Shown: positions 35,609-44,885, counted from the stretch's first letter. The stretch is 64,000 nucleotides of DNA from Bifidobacterium criceti (GCF_002286935.1 NZ_MVOH01000015.1:62001-126000), one strand, 5' to 3'. Translations and numbers: made by a program. Notes: generated from the sequence alone by a model not told the origin.

Positions 35609-36358
35609 ATGCCACCAACACGACCCATACCACGATGGCGGCACATCATCGGCACGATACTGCCACGCGGCTGCGCAGGATGCGGCAAACCAGACGAAAC
35701 ACTCTGCGAGACATGCACCCAGGCACTGCACACCCCCGTCGCATACCCACTACCGGACACACTCACCGGTCACGGCATCGCATGCGGCACCTACGAAGGA
35801 CCGGTACGACACGCGATCCTCTCATGGAAAGACCACAACGACACCGAAATCGACACCCCACTCGGCGACGCGCTCACCGACCTGTTCGACACAACCGCCA
35901 CACACACCACGGCGCTCCTCGACACACACCCCAACGGACTCGGCATCGTCCCGGCACCCTCGACACCCCACTCCACGCGCCGACGCGGGCGCAGACAACT
36001 CGACCCCCTCGCCCAAACCCTCGCCACACACTGCCGCACACACGGATACCCCCACACCACCGTGCTGCCACTCCTGCGCACAGACAACGCACGCGGCAAA
36101 TCAGTGCAGACCACCGGCGCGCGCGACCGTATGCGCCGCATCAACGGACACGTCACGATCGACAAGCACATCCACGCCGCAACACCCCCCATGCCACTCA
36201 TCCTGCTCGACGACATCGTCACAACAGGCGCGACCATGGGCGCATGCGCACATACCCTCACCGAAGCCGGCTATGATGTGCTCACCGCGCTCGCGCTCGC
36301 ATATACGCCTCCCAAAGACGATGCACGGCATGAGGACGGTGGACGCGGGAAGTCGTAG
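35609..36358 (+). CDS. comF: ComF family phosphoribosyltransferase-like protein
   Basis: A 249-residue protein. An N-terminal zinc ribbon (RGCAGCGKPDETLCETCTQAL, four cysteines) precedes a PRTase-fold domain whose PRPP-binding loop reads LILLDDIVTTGATMGAC. The REDRAxxQ-like region is ARGKSVQTTGARDRMRR. ComF proteins take part in DNA uptake in naturally competent bacteria and are of unknown use elsewhere. Here it follows the HAD gene by 11 bases and is likely in one transcript. Codon use is strikingly rich in ACA, CAC and CCA compared with neighbours. Confidence 0.9.
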   Translation: MPPTRPIPRWRHIIGTILPRGCAGCGKPDETLCETCTQALHTPVAYPLPDTLTGHGIACGTYEGPVRHAILSWKDHNDTEIDTPLGDALTDLFDTTATHTTALLDTHPNGLGIVPAPSTPHSTRRRGRRQLDPLAQTLATHCRTHGYPHTTVLPLLRTDNARGKSVQTTGARDRMRRINGHVTIDKHIHAATPPMPLILLDDIVTTGATMGACAHTLTEAGYDVLTALALAYTPPKDDARHEDGGRGKS

Positions 36359-36360
36359 CG

Positions 36361-36396
36361 CGTCATTGTCCGTCGTATCGTCATTGTCCGTCGTAT
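36361..36396. repeat. Tandem 18-base duplication at the end of the histidine kinase gene
   Basis: CGTCATTGTCCGTCGTAT occurs twice with no gap (36361-36378 and 36379-36396). The second copy contains the stop codon and last residues (YDGQ) of the minus-strand kinase gene; the first lies just beyond it. Confidence 0.85.
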
Positions 36397-37517
36397 GCGG
36401 CATCGGTGTGTTTGCCGGCCGCGGGCACCCCTGTGCGCTGTGGACCGGGATGCCTGACCGGAAGCGTGATCTCGAAGTCGACACCACGTGGGTCATCGAC
36501 GACCTGTACCGTGCCACCGTGCAGTTTTGCGGCCCAGCGTGCGATCGACAGGCCGAGCCCCGTGCCGCCGGACTCGGTGCCAGGCCCTGACGTGCCTTTC
36601 GCGAACCTGCGGAAGATGTCGTTGCGCACTTCCTTCGGGATGTCCGAGCCGAAGTTGACGACGTTGATGATCACATGGTCCCGGTGCTCATCCGCGTGCG
36701 CCTCGACGAGGACTGCCGTGCCGTCATGCGAATGCTTGAGCGCGTTCGCGATGATGTTCGTCAGCAGCTGGCGCAGCCGCGCCTCGTCGCCTTCGACGAC
36801 GAGGTCGTCGGGGACACGCTGCTCGATTGTGTGCCCATGCCCGGCGTCGGCGTATTCAAGCGGTCCGACTGTGCCGTCAATGAGCTGCGCGACGTTGATC
36901 TGCTCAAGTTCGAGGCTTGAGGCCCCCGCTTCGACGCGCGACATGTCGAGCAGGAACGAGATGAGGTCGGACAGGCGGTGCGTCTGCTTGAGGATGTTCT
37001 CCATGTTCGCGGGTGTCGGCTCGACGACGCCATCGGCCATGTTCTCGACCATCGCCTGCAACGAGGAGACCGGTGTGCGCAGCTCGTGGCTCACGTTCGC
37101 GATCATGTCACGGCGCATCTGGTCGGCGTGCTCAAGATCGTCGGCCATCGCGTTGAAGGATTCGGCGAGCTGGCCGATCTCGTCGTTCGAGTCCTTGTTG
37201 AGATGGACGCGCACCGAATAGTCGCCCTGCGCCATCGCCTCGGCCGCATCCCGCATCTGCCCGAGCGGGCGTGTCAGGCCCCGGGACGTGAAATAGATGA
37301 ACGCGAGCGTGATGATGATCGTCATCGGCATCGCCATCCAGCCGTTGATGCCGCACAGCGACAACAACCATGCGATGACGAACGCGAGAATCGTCGCGAC
37401 GACGATGAGGACGCCGAGTTCGGCGCGCAGCGAGGAGAACACGCCGATGGGGCGTCCGGCGGCCTCGGCCGGCCGCGGACGCCCCATCGGGTCTCCGGGG
37501 GATTTGGGCTTCGTCAT
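36381..37517 (-). CDS. HAMP-domain sensor histidine kinase
   Basis: A 378-residue membrane kinase and partner of the adjacent response regulator. Two helices (about residues 33-53 and 60-77) have almost no extracellular loop between them, so it probably senses something in or near the membrane. HAMP (about 78-130), HisKA with His144 in NVSHELRTPVSSLQ and HATPase with N-box NIIANALKHS follow. The G1 box is abnormal: NFGSDIP at residues 288-294 replaces DxGxGI. GTGLGLSIARW is normal. The start overlaps the regulator stop by four bases (ATGA). Confidence 0.9.
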   Translation of the reverse strand: MTKPKSPGDPMGRPRPAEAAGRPIGVFSSLRAELGVLIVVATILAFVIAWLLSLCGINGWMAMPMTIIITLAFIYFTSRGLTRPLGQMRDAAEAMAQGDYSVRVHLNKDSNDEIGQLAESFNAMADDLEHADQMRRDMIANVSHELRTPVSSLQAMVENMADGVVEPTPANMENILKQTHRLSDLISFLLDMSRVEAGASSLELEQINVAQLIDGTVGPLEYADAGHGHTIEQRVPDDLVVEGDEARLRQLLTNIIANALKHSHDGTAVLVEAHADEHRDHVIINVVNFGSDIPKEVRNDIFRRFAKGTSGPGTESGGTGLGLSIARWAAKLHGGTVQVVDDPRGVDFEITLPVRHPGPQRTGVPAAGKHTDAAYDGQ

Positions 37518-38233
37518 CGCTGTTCCGGAGGTTCGAAGGCGTAGCCCACGCCATGTACGGTCCTGATCGTCGCCGCGCCGAGCTTGTGTCGGAGTGCCTT
37601 GACATGGGAATCGACGGTACGCGTGCCCGAGGCGTCGACCCAGTCCCAGACCTCCTCGAGGAGCTGTTCGCGCGTGAGCACCGACTTCGGCTTGCGTGCG
37701 AGCGTCGCAAGCAGGTCGAACTCGGTAGGCGTCAGGTGCACCGTTTCGCCGTTGAGTGTCACACGACGCGTCGCGGGGTCGATGACGAGCGAGCCGAAGT
37801 CGAGAATCTTCTCATGCTCCGACTTGCGCGCGATGACCTTCGCGCGTTCGACGCGGCGCAGGAGCGCCCTGATGCGTGCGACGAGCTCACGCATCGAGAA
37901 CGGCTTCGTCATATAGTCGTCGGCCCCTGCGCCGAGCCCGAGAATGACATCCGATTCGTCGTCACGAGCCGTGAGCATGAGCACGGGGACCGGGCGTTGG
38001 GCGATGATGCGTTTCGTCGCCTCGATGCCGTCCATGCCCGGGAGCATGACGTCCATGATGATGAGATCGGGTTGGAGCTGCGCGGCCGCCTTCACGGCGT
38101 TGACGCTGTCCGAAACGATGCGTGCCCTCCAGCCTTCGGCGGTGAGACGTTGCGCGATAGCGGTGGCGAGCGTCGGCTCATCCTCCACGACGAGAATCGT
38201 GTAAGGCGACGGCGTCTGTGCGTGTGCGGCCAT
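37514..38233 (-). CDS. OmpR-family response regulator
   Basis: A 239-residue DNA-binding regulator and first gene of the two-component operon. The receiver domain has the acidic pair VVEDE, phosphorylated Asp in LIIMDVMLPGMDG, Thr in LMLTARDDE and Lys in MTKPFSMREL. The C-terminal winged helix shows LTPTEFDLLATLARKPKSVLTREQLLEEVWDW and RTVDSHVKALRHKLG. The ATG at 38233 follows AAGGA by nine to eleven bases; a GTG two codons upstream is possible. It lies 27 bases past the glgB stop in the same direction, so it may be read with glgB. Confidence 0.93.
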   Translation of the reverse strand: MAAHAQTPSPYTILVVEDEPTLATAIAQRLTAEGWRARIVSDSVNAVKAAAQLQPDLIIMDVMLPGMDGIEATKRIIAQRPVPVLMLTARDDESDVILGLGAGADDYMTKPFSMRELVARIRALLRRVERAKVIARKSEHEKILDFGSLVIDPATRRVTLNGETVHLTPTEFDLLATLARKPKSVLTREQLLEEVWDWVDASGTRTVDSHVKALRHKLGAATIRTVHGVGYAFEPPEQR

Positions 38234-38260
38234 GATCACCAGTCCTTGTCAGTCAGTGGT

Positions 38261-40513
38261 TCAGTTGTTGTCCGGGACGAGGAACACGGCGCCGAGTGCC
38301 GGAACCGTGATGCGCGTCGACCATTCGCGAGAATGATACGCACCCGCGTTCGCCTCGATGTCCGTATTGTGGATGTTGGAACCGCCGTATTTCTTGTCGT
38401 CGGTCGTGAGCACTTCCTTCCAACGGCCACCTTGTGGAAGCGCGACCTGATAGTCCGCCCACGCCGTGCCCGAGAAGTTGACGACGACGACCATGCGTTC
38501 GCCGTGCGCGCCGATGCGTTCGAAGCTGAGCGTGTTGTGGTCGGCGTCATCGCTCGTGAGCCACTGGAAGCCGTCCGGCGTGAAGTCCTGGCTCCACAGG
38601 GCGGGCGATTCCTTGTACAGCTTGTTGAGGTCGGCGACGAGCTGCTGGACGCCGTTGTGGTCCGGCCAGTTGAGGCAATCCCAGTCAAGCTGGTTGTTGT
38701 AGTCCCATTCGCCGTATTGCGCGAGTTCGTTGCCCATGAACGTCAGGTTCTTGCCCGGATGCGCCCATTGGTACGCGAAGAGCGAACGGACGCCGGCGTA
38801 CCGCTGCCAGTCGTCGCCCGGCATCTTGCCGAAAAGCGAGCCCTTGCCGTAGACGACCTCATCATGGCTTATCGGCAGCACATAATGCTCGGAATACGCG
38901 TAGACCATCGAGAACGTGATCTCGTTGTGGTGCCATTTGCGGTTGATTGGCTGTTCGTGCAGATATTCGAGCGTGTCGTGCATCCAGCCCATGTTCCATT
39001 TGAGGCCGTAGCCGAGGCCTCCCTGGTCGGTCGGCGCGGTCACGCCAGGATATGCGGTCGACTCCTCGGCGATCATCATGATGCCCGGGTTGTTCTTGTA
39101 GGCGGTCGCGTTCGCCTCCTTGATGAAGTCGATCGCTTCGAGGTTCTCGCGTCCGCCGAACTTGTTCGGATGCCACTGGCCGGGCTGACGGCTGTAGTCG
39201 AGGTAGAGCATCGAGGAGACGGCGTCGACGCGCAGGCCGTCCATATGGTATTCGTCGAGCCAGAAGCATGCGTCGGCGACGAGGAAGTTGCGCACCTCGC
39301 GGCGTCCGAAATTGAAGATGTAGGTGCCCCAATCCGGGTGTTCGCCACGTGTCGGGTCCGGGTCCTCGTACAGCGGCGTGCCGTCGAAGCGGCCCAACGC
39401 GAACGCGTCCTTCGGGAAGTGCGCCGGGACCCAGTCCATGATGACGCCGATGCCGGCCTCATGGAAGCGGTCGACGAGGTACTTGAAATCATCGGGGCCG
39501 CCGAGGCGCGAGTCGACGCCGTAATAACCGGTGACCTGATAGCCCCACGAACCTGAGAACGGGTACTCCTCGAGCGGCATGAACTCGACATGCGTGAAGC
39601 CGAGCTTCTCGACGTACGGCACGAGCTTGTCGGCGAGTTCGCGGTAGTTGTGCACGTCCTTGCGCCAGCTGTTGGCGTGCACCTCATAGATGCTCACGGG
39701 GCCCTGGTGGGGGTCGGAGGACGCGCGCCGCTCCATCCATGCGCCGTCCTGCCAGTCATGCGTGGATTCGACGACGATCGAGCCGGTGCGCGGCGGCACC
39801 TCGTGCGAGCGCTCCATCGGATCGGCCTTCATCTCCCAGTTGTTGTAGGCGTTGAGGATATGGAACTTGTAGATCTCACCGGACTGGACGCCCGGGACGA
39901 AGAGCTCCCAGACGCCTGAGGAGCCGAGTTCGCGCATCGCATGGCATGTGCCATCCCATGCGTTGAAGTCGCCGACGACCTGCACGGCGTGCGCGTTCGG
40001 CGCCCAGACGGTGAACGACGTGCCGACGACCTGCTCGCCCTTCGTGCCGTCGTTGCCTCCGAGCGGATCGTCATAGCGGCGCACATGGGCGCCCATGACC
40101 TCCCATAGGCGTTCATGGCGGCCCTCGCCGAACAGGTAGAGGTCCATGTCGCCGATTGTGGGCAGATATCGGTATGGATCGTCCTCGGTCACGGTCGTGC
40201 CGTCGGCGCGCACGGTGCGGATGCGGTAGTCGGGGACGGTGTGGCCGTCCTTCGTGGCGGGCGCGGGGACGAGCGCGACGAATACGCCGTTATGCTCCGG
40301 ACGAGCCTCGAACTCGCCGTCGGCGGTGATGATCGTGACCTGTTGCGCGCCCGGACGCAGCACGCGGATCGTGCATGTGTCGGGGAAGTCGGGGGAGCCG
40401 AGATGGGCGCCGAGGATTTCGTGGGGGTTGTAGAACGCGCCTTTGCAGACCTCGTCCAGCTGATCGCCGTTGACGGGGACGATGGCTTTTTCATTGAAAG
40501 TGAAGTTTGTCAT
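38261..40513 (-). CDS. glgB: 1,4-alpha-glucan branching enzyme
   Basis: Adds alpha-1,6 branches to glycogen in the cytosol. The protein of about 750 residues has an N-terminal branching-enzyme domain, a CBM48 module (about residues 115-225, [25 protein letters not shown]) and a GH13 barrel. The catalytic Asp is in [15 protein letters not shown], the Glu in [13 protein letters not shown] and the third acid region in [15 protein letters not shown]-terminal all-beta domain closes it. ATG 40513 is taken; ATG 40531 is an equal alternative with GGCGGAAAA before it. No partner glycogen synthase gene lies nearby; glgX is 20 kb away. Confidence 0.95.
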   Translation of the reverse strand: MTNFTFNEKAIVPVNGDQLDEVCKGAFYNPHEILGAHLGSPDFPDTCTIRVLRPGAQQVTIITADGEFEARPEHNGVFVALVPAPATKDGHTVPDYRIRTVRADGTTVTEDDPYRYLPTIGDMDLYLFGEGRHERLWEVMGAHVRRYDDPLGGNDGTKGEQVVGTSFTVWAPNAHAVQVVGDFNAWDGTCHAMRELGSSGVWELFVPGVQSGEIYKFHILNAYNNWEMKADPMERSHEVPPRTGSIVVESTHDWQDGAWMERRASSDPHQGPVSIYEVHANSWRKDVHNYRELADKLVPYVEKLGFTHVEFMPLEEYPFSGSWGYQVTGYYGVDSRLGGPDDFKYLVDRFHEAGIGVIMDWVPAHFPKDAFALGRFDGTPLYEDPDPTRGEHPDWGTYIFNFGRREVRNFLVADACFWLDEYHMDGLRVDAVSSMLYLDYSRQPGQWHPNKFGGRENLEAIDFIKEANATAYKNNPGIMMIAEESTAYPGVTAPTDQGGLGYGLKWNMGWMHDTLEYLHEQPINRKWHHNEITFSMVYAYSEHYVLPISHDEVVYGKGSLFGKMPGDDWQRYAGVRSLFAYQWAHPGKNLTFMGNELAQYGEWDYNNQLDWDCLNWPDHNGVQQLVADLNKLYKESPALWSQDFTPDGFQWLTSDDADHNTLSFERIGAHGERMVVVVNFSGTAWADYQVALPQGGRWKEVLTTDDKKYGGSNIHNTDIEANAGAYHSREWSTRITVPALGAVFLVPDNN

Positions 40514-40649
40514 GTAATCGACAATACGCATTTTTCCGCCGCGGCACGAGCGGTTTTGCCGTTTTCGTCATCTTTTTTCCCAAACTTCCACCAAGTCCAC
40601 ACAAAATGGCATAATTGTTGGCGTTTCTGATTTTTCTCACGGAGGATTC

Positions 40650-41246
40650 ATGGGCTACAAGGTCGGCGATATGGTCGTGTACCCGCGTCATGGCGCGGCG
40701 AAGATCGAGGCCATTACCGAACGGACTGTCAAAGGCGTGACGCGTGAGTATCTCAAGCTTTCGGTGCTTTCCTCCGATGACCTTGAGATCTTCGTCCCCG
40801 TCGACAATGTGAAGAAGGTCGGCGTGCGCGACATCGTGGACGGCGACGAGGTGGCGAAGGTGTTCGAGATCCTGCGCACGCCGATCATCGAAAAGGAAAT
40901 GAACTGGTCGCGCAGGTACAAGCTCAACGTCGAGAAGATCTCGACGGGCGACGTCAACAAGATCGCCGAGGTCGTGCGCGACCTCGCGCAGCGTGACGTG
41001 GATGAGCACGGACTGTCGGCGGGCGAGAAACGCATGCTCACGAAGGCGCGCAGCATCCTGACATCCGAGATCGCGTTGTCGGAGAAACTCGAGGAAGAGG
41101 AGGCGCAACGCCTGCTCGACGTCAACCTCGGTTACAGCGAACCGCAGCCGGGGGATGACGAGCACCATACACAGGCACCCGAAGAAGCGGCGAGCGATAC
41201 ACTCGCGCGCATCGAGTCCGAATCGAAGAAGTCGAAGAAGAAGTGA
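40650..41246 (+). CDS. carD: CarD family RNA polymerase-binding regulator
   Basis: Stabilises open promoter complexes by binding RNA polymerase beta and DNA at the -10 edge. The 198-residue protein begins GYKVGDMVVYPRHGAAKIEAI, the N-terminal Tudor-like polymerase-binding domain. A helical DNA-binding domain follows (WSRRYKLNVEKISTGDVNKIAEVVRDL) ending in an acidic and Lys-rich tail. GGAGG precedes the ATG. The carD-ispF pairing with a four-base overlap is a typical actinobacterial order. Confidence 0.95.
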   Translation: MGYKVGDMVVYPRHGAAKIEAITERTVKGVTREYLKLSVLSSDDLEIFVPVDNVKKVGVRDIVDGDEVAKVFEILRTPIIEKEMNWSRRYKLNVEKISTGDVNKIAEVVRDLAQRDVDEHGLSAGEKRMLTKARSILTSEIALSEKLEEEEAQRLLDVNLGYSEPQPGDDEHHTQAPEEAASDTLARIESESKKSKKK

Positions 41247-41758
41247 GCGCGATACGCAACGGACTGGGATTCGACGCGCACCGTTTCGCCGGTGGCGGCG
41301 ACCCCAGGCCGTTGTATCTCGCGACGCTCGTCTGGGAGGGCTCCGGCATCGAGGGGGACTCCGACGGTGATGTTGTCGTCCATGCGCTCATCGATGCGTT
41401 GCTCGCCGCGGCGCATCTGGGTGACATCGGCACATTGTTCGGTGTCGGACCCGCCTCGCAAGGTGCCGGCATGCACGGCGCGGACATGCTTGAACGCACT
41501 GTGCGCCATCTCGGCGAACATGGATGCACTCCGATGAGCGCATCCATCGCCATCATCGGCAACCGGCCGAAGATCGGCCAGCGCAGACGGGAAGCTGAGG
41601 ACGCATTGTCCGCGATATGCGGCTGTCAGGTGTCGCTTACGGCCACGACGACGGACGGCATGGGATTCACGGGGCATGGCGAGGGCATAGCCGCGATGGC
41701 GACCGCCCTTGTCGAAGTGGCCGGATGCGACGGCTGTCACGACGGAACCACAGCCTGA
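41243..41758 (+). CDS. ispF: 2-C-methyl-D-erythritol 2,4-cyclodiphosphate synthase
   Basis: Catalyses ring closure in the MEP pathway to isoprenoid precursors. The 171 residues show metal ligands GFDAHRF (Asp11, His13) and His47 in SDGDVVVHALIDALLAAAHLGDIG, plus SIAIIGNRPKIGQRR and TATTTDGMGFTGHGEG for substrate and cofactor loops. The family HSDGD motif reads DSDGD here: Asp39 stands where most members have His. The GTG start overlaps carD by four bases. Confidence 0.92.
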   Translation: MSAIRNGLGFDAHRFAGGGDPRPLYLATLVWEGSGIEGDSDGDVVVHALIDALLAAAHLGDIGTLFGVGPASQGAGMHGADMLERTVRHLGEHGCTPMSASIAIIGNRPKIGQRRREAEDALSAICGCQVSLTATTTDGMGFTGHGEGIAAMATALVEVAGCDGCHDGTTA

Positions 41759-41793
41759 CGCCGGCCGGTTGCGGTGTCACATGGCACCATTGC

Positions 41794-42633
41794 TCACGCC
41801 GCGGAGTGGTGGCGCAGTGATTCGATGCCTTTCGCGATGCCCCAGAACAGTGTCGAAAGCGTCACGATGACGAAGCTCGGGGGAGCGGGGAACATCGCGG
41901 CGATGACGAGCCCTCCCCATATCGAGACAAGGCAGAGCGCCGTCGAGACGAGGATCGCGCGCAACGGTGTCGTCGTGACGATTGTCGCGGTCGCGGCCGG
42001 TGTGACGACGAGCGCGAAGATGAGCAATGTGCCGACAGCCGGCACGGCGATCGTGATGACTCCGGCGAGGATGGCCATGAAGAGCGCGTTCATGATGCCG
42101 ATTGGCACGCCTTTCGCCTGTGCGACCTGTTCATCGAGCGAGCTGAACAGCAACGGGCGGTAGATGACCGTGATGACGGCGAGCAGGATGGCGTCGAAGA
42201 CCGCGAAGCCGATGATCTGGTCATCGGTTATCGTCAGGATCGAACCGAAGAGAATCGATTGCAGCTGTTGCGATGCGGAACTCGACATGCGCGCAAAGAA
42301 CAGGCCCAGTCCCGTCGCGAATGCAAGGACCGTGCCGGTCGCGATCTCGCGCTCCGAGGCGCGCTTGCCGAGCGCCGCGATGACGAGCGCGCCACCGAGC
42401 GCGAACCCGCCGAGACCGACCGCGACCGGCAGGCCAAGCAATACGGCTCCCGTCGCGCCCGGCAGGCCGATGTGCGCGATCGCATGGGCGGCGAACGTCG
42501 AATGCCGCGCAATCGTGAAATAGCCGACGACACCGGCGGCGACGGCTATGCACAGGCCGGCGAGGGCCGCGTTGAGCATGAACGGCGTCGTGAGTGTCTC
42601 GGCCCATGCTGGGTCGTAACTGAACGAATTCAT
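41794..42633 (-). CDS. znuB: Metal ABC transporter permease (ZnuB type)
   Basis: The membrane subunit of a zinc/manganese-type importer. The 279 residues contain about eight or nine hydrophobic helices, and the family segment SSLDEQVAQAKGVPIGIMNALFM matches the cytoplasmic coupling loop. The first codons overlap the ATPase gene by four bases. It is the last gene of the znuA-znuC-znuB string on the minus strand. Confidence 0.9.
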   Translation of the reverse strand: MNSFSYDPAWAETLTTPFMLNAALAGLCIAVAAGVVGYFTIARHSTFAAHAIAHIGLPGATGAVLLGLPVAVGLGGFALGGALVIAALGKRASEREIATGTVLAFATGLGLFFARMSSSASQQLQSILFGSILTITDDQIIGFAVFDAILLAVITVIYRPLLFSSLDEQVAQAKGVPIGIMNALFMAILAGVITIAVPAVGTLLIFALVVTPAATATIVTTTPLRAILVSTALCLVSIWGGLVIAAMFPAPPSFVIVTLSTLFWGIAKGIESLRHHSAA

Positions 42634-43526
42634 TGTGCCTCCCCTTCCGCGCCGGCATGCGCCGACGCGCCGCCGTGATGGCGGAACCGTGCGATTTCGC
42701 CCGCGTCGTGCATGTCGCGTTCCCCGGCCGATTCGGACATGTTCGGCGTGACGAACATGTCGCCCTGGGGCGTCGTGACGACCTGCACCTTCGTGCCATA
42801 CAGGTGTGTGAGCAGCCGTGAGTCGAGCACGTCGTTGAGCTTCGCGTAGTGCGGGTGCCCGTCGAGCAGATAGACGGCGCCCGTGAGGATCGGCAACAGC
42901 ATGTTGAGGTCGTGCGCGACGATTTGGATCGACATGCCGAACTCGGCGTTGAGCTTCGCGAGAATCTGCACCGCCGTGCGCTGGCTCGCCAGGTCAAGGT
43001 TCGCGAGAGGCTCGTCGAGCATGAGCAGCTCGGGGTCGCATACGAGGGCCTGGGCGATCGCGACGCGTTGGCGCAGCCCGCCGGACAATTCGGAAAGCCT
43101 CAAGCCGGCTTTGTCGGCGATGCCGATGAACGCCATCGCCTCATACGCTTTCGCGCGCTGTGCGCGCGTCACGGGATGGAAGCCGAAACGGGTGCCGGTC
43201 AGCCCGAGCAGGACCGATTGCTCGGCGGTGAGGTTCGAATCGATGTCGTTCGTGTAGCTTTGTGGCACATAGCCGATGCGGGAGTTGCGCTCGCCCGGGG
43301 CGGCCCCGAGTACGCGCATCGTTCCGTGTGAGAGCGGGATGAGTCCGAGCTCGGCCTTCATGAGCGTCGTCTTCCCGGCCCCGTTCGTGCCGACGATCGC
43401 CGTGATGGTGCCACGGGGAATTGTGAATGTGCCGTGGCTCCATATCGTGTTGTCACCGCGTTTGATGGCGATGTCCCGGCATTCGACGCTCGGCCCTCGG
43501 GAGGGGGCCGTATCCATCCGTTGCAT
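42630..43526 (-). CDS. znuC: Metal ABC transporter ATP-binding protein (ZnuC type)
   Basis: A 298-residue ATPase. Walker A is VGTNGAGKTTLM, the Q-loop lies in GYVPQSY, the signature reads LSGGLRQRVAIAQALV and Walker B LLMLDEPLANLD. A C-terminal extension of about 60 residues holds several His and Asp residues (GEIARFRHHGGASAHAGAEG), possibly a metal-sensing tail. ATG 43526 with AAGGAG six bases upstream is the best start; the frame is open to 43592. A Zur-like box lies 50 bases upstream. Confidence 0.92.
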   Translation of the reverse strand: MQRMDTAPSRGPSVECRDIAIKRGDNTIWSHGTFTIPRGTITAIVGTNGAGKTTLMKAELGLIPLSHGTMRVLGAAPGERNSRIGYVPQSYTNDIDSNLTAEQSVLLGLTGTRFGFHPVTRAQRAKAYEAMAFIGIADKAGLRLSELSGGLRQRVAIAQALVCDPELLMLDEPLANLDLASQRTAVQILAKLNAEFGMSIQIVAHDLNMLLPILTGAVYLLDGHPHYAKLNDVLDSRLLTHLYGTKVQVVTTPQGDMFVTPNMSESAGERDMHDAGEIARFRHHGGASAHAGAEGEAQ

Positions 43527-43575
43527 GACGGCTCCTTGTCTTGTCATTCGGACGCGAACAGTATCGCAACCGATA

Positions 43576-43592
43576 TTGACAATGATTCTCAA
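43576..43592. promoter_or_regulatory. Zur/Fur-like operator upstream of znuC
   Basis: TTGACAATGATTCTCAA is a 17-base near-palindrome (TTGA...TCAA arms around AATGATT) close to the actinobacterial Zur consensus TGAAAATGATTTTCA. It lies 50 bases before the znuC start, inside an AT-rich patch. Zur would repress znuCB when zinc is sufficient. Confidence 0.65.
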
Positions 43593-43637
43593 TAATGCCC
43601 ATCCGCCTGGGTGAAGGGCCCGCGTCAGGCCCGATCA

Positions 43638-43681
43638 TCGTGTAAGGGGCGACCGTCATCCGACGGTCGCCCCTTACACGA
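43638..43681 (-). terminator. 20-base-pair perfect hairpin after znuA
   Basis: Arms 43638-43657 and 43662-43681 pair without mismatch around loop ATCC, between the znuA stop and the znuC promoter on the minus strand. It separates znuA from znuCB, so the latter needs its own promoter. Confidence 0.75.
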
Positions 43682-43707
43682 ACGGTTGTGGTGCGATGGG
43701 CCGGTCT

Positions 43708-44754
43708 TTAGTCGTCGTCGCCTTCGTCGATGGCACGGTCCTGTTCGGTGTTGCCGCCGTTGGCGGCGTCGCCGGCCTCATCGGTCGCGTTGCCGGTCGG
43801 GCAATCCTTCGAGGACGCCGGGCATGTCCCCATGTCCTGTTCGACCGTGTCGAACAGCGCCTCGATCCATGATGTCAGGTCCTTGTACTCCCCGGGCATC
43901 TGCTCGGTGACGTCGAGCACCGGCGTCTTGCCTTTGCGCGCGATGTCGACGAATCCTTGCGTCGTCTCATTCTCCTCCTGCGGGTTGTTGACGAGCAGCT
44001 TGGCGCCACCGTCGTCAAGCAGCTTCTGGAAGTCCTTGATGTCCGCGGCGGAGGGTTCGGAATCCGATGCCATCGCGCGTGCATAGCCGCTTGGTGTCTT
44101 GTCCTCGAAGCCCATGTCGTTCATCAGATAGTAGGCGACCGACTCGGTCGCCGCGTAGGTGAGGTCGTCATGCCCCTTGCCGAACGCCTCGATACGCTGT
44201 TCAAGCGCATCCTCGTCCTTCTTCCAGTTCTCGAGGTTCGTCGAGAACGTCTTCGATTCCTTCGCGCGCAACTGCGTGAACGTGTCCTTGATCGCGTCGG
44301 CCATCGCGTACCGCGCGTCCCGCGAGAACCACAGATGCGGATTGTCGCCGTCCATAGCGCCGACGATGTCGGCGGCGGAGACGAGCGTGACCGACGACGG
44401 CAGGTTCTTGCTCGCCCATGTGTCGTATCCGGCGCCGTTGACGATGACGACGTCGGCGGCGTGCAGCGTCTTGACATCCTGTGCGGTCGGCTCGAAGTCG
44501 TGGGCGTCCGACGTCGTCGACGACAGGATCGATGTGACTTTTGCGTCGTTCCCTCCGATGCGGGCGGCAAGCGACCCCCATTGGTTGAGCGACGCGACGA
44601 CGGTGATCGGCCCCGTCGTCTGCTTCGCCGAGGCGGAAGGCGAGGGCTCCTCCTGCTTGGAGAAGGAGCAGCCCGCGAGCGTCACGCCCAGCGCGAACGC
44701 GATGGCGGCTGCGATGGCCGCCCGCAGGCGGTGGGGCGGAGTTGAAATGCTCAT
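43708..44754 (-). CDS. znuA: Metal ABC transporter substrate-binding lipoprotein (ZnuA family)
   Basis: A 348-residue lipoprotein; the signal peptide ends at lipobox LAGC (Cys29). A cluster A-I binding fold follows, with metal ligands His85 (SDAHDFEPT) and His140 (DNPHLWFS). At the third ligand position the sequence is [10 protein letters not shown], so Glu204 replaces the usual His. There is no His-rich loop. The last 40 residues are Asp/Glu/Asn-rich with two cysteines. AAGGA lies ten bases before the ATG. It is transcribed toward znuC but separated from it by a hairpin. Zinc is the likely ligand; manganese cannot be excluded. Confidence 0.88.
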   Translation of the reverse strand: MSISTPPHRLRAAIAAAIAFALGVTLAGCSFSKQEEPSPSASAKQTTGPITVVASLNQWGSLAARIGGNDAKVTSILSSTTSDAHDFEPTAQDVKTLHAADVVIVNGAGYDTWASKNLPSSVTLVSAADIVGAMDGDNPHLWFSRDARYAMADAIKDTFTQLRAKESKTFSTNLENWKKDEDALEQRIEAFGKGHDDLTYAATESVAYYLMNDMGFEDKTPSGYARAMASDSEPSAADIKDFQKLLDDGGAKLLVNNPQEENETTQGFVDIARKGKTPVLDVTEQMPGEYKDLTSWIEALFDTVEQDMGTCPASSKDCPTGNATDEAGDAANGGNTEQDRAIDEGDDD

Positions 44755-44830
44755 GGCGGTGGTTTCCTTTGCATATGCTCACGGCCGTGACCCGCGTGCG
44801 CCGCGCCGGCGCACGCGCGTTGGCGCGGCG

Positions 44831-44844
44831 GTATCGTACGATAC
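44831..44844. promoter_or_regulatory. 14-base palindrome GTATCGTACGATAC between znuA and folD
   Basis: A perfect dyad in the middle of a 131-base divergent gap, about 40 bases from the folD start. Its position suits an operator for either gene; the binding protein is unknown. Confidence 0.4.
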
Positions 44845-44885
44845 GGCAAGGCACATCGTTCCACGGCAATGAAGGGGTTTTCCTC

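Noticed and set aside
37553..39556. A 667-codon open frame on the plus strand opposite the response regulator and glgB
   Set aside because: It lies wholly antisense to two well-supported genes, has an Arg/Asp/Val-rich composition typical of antisense frames in high-GC DNA, and shows no domain.
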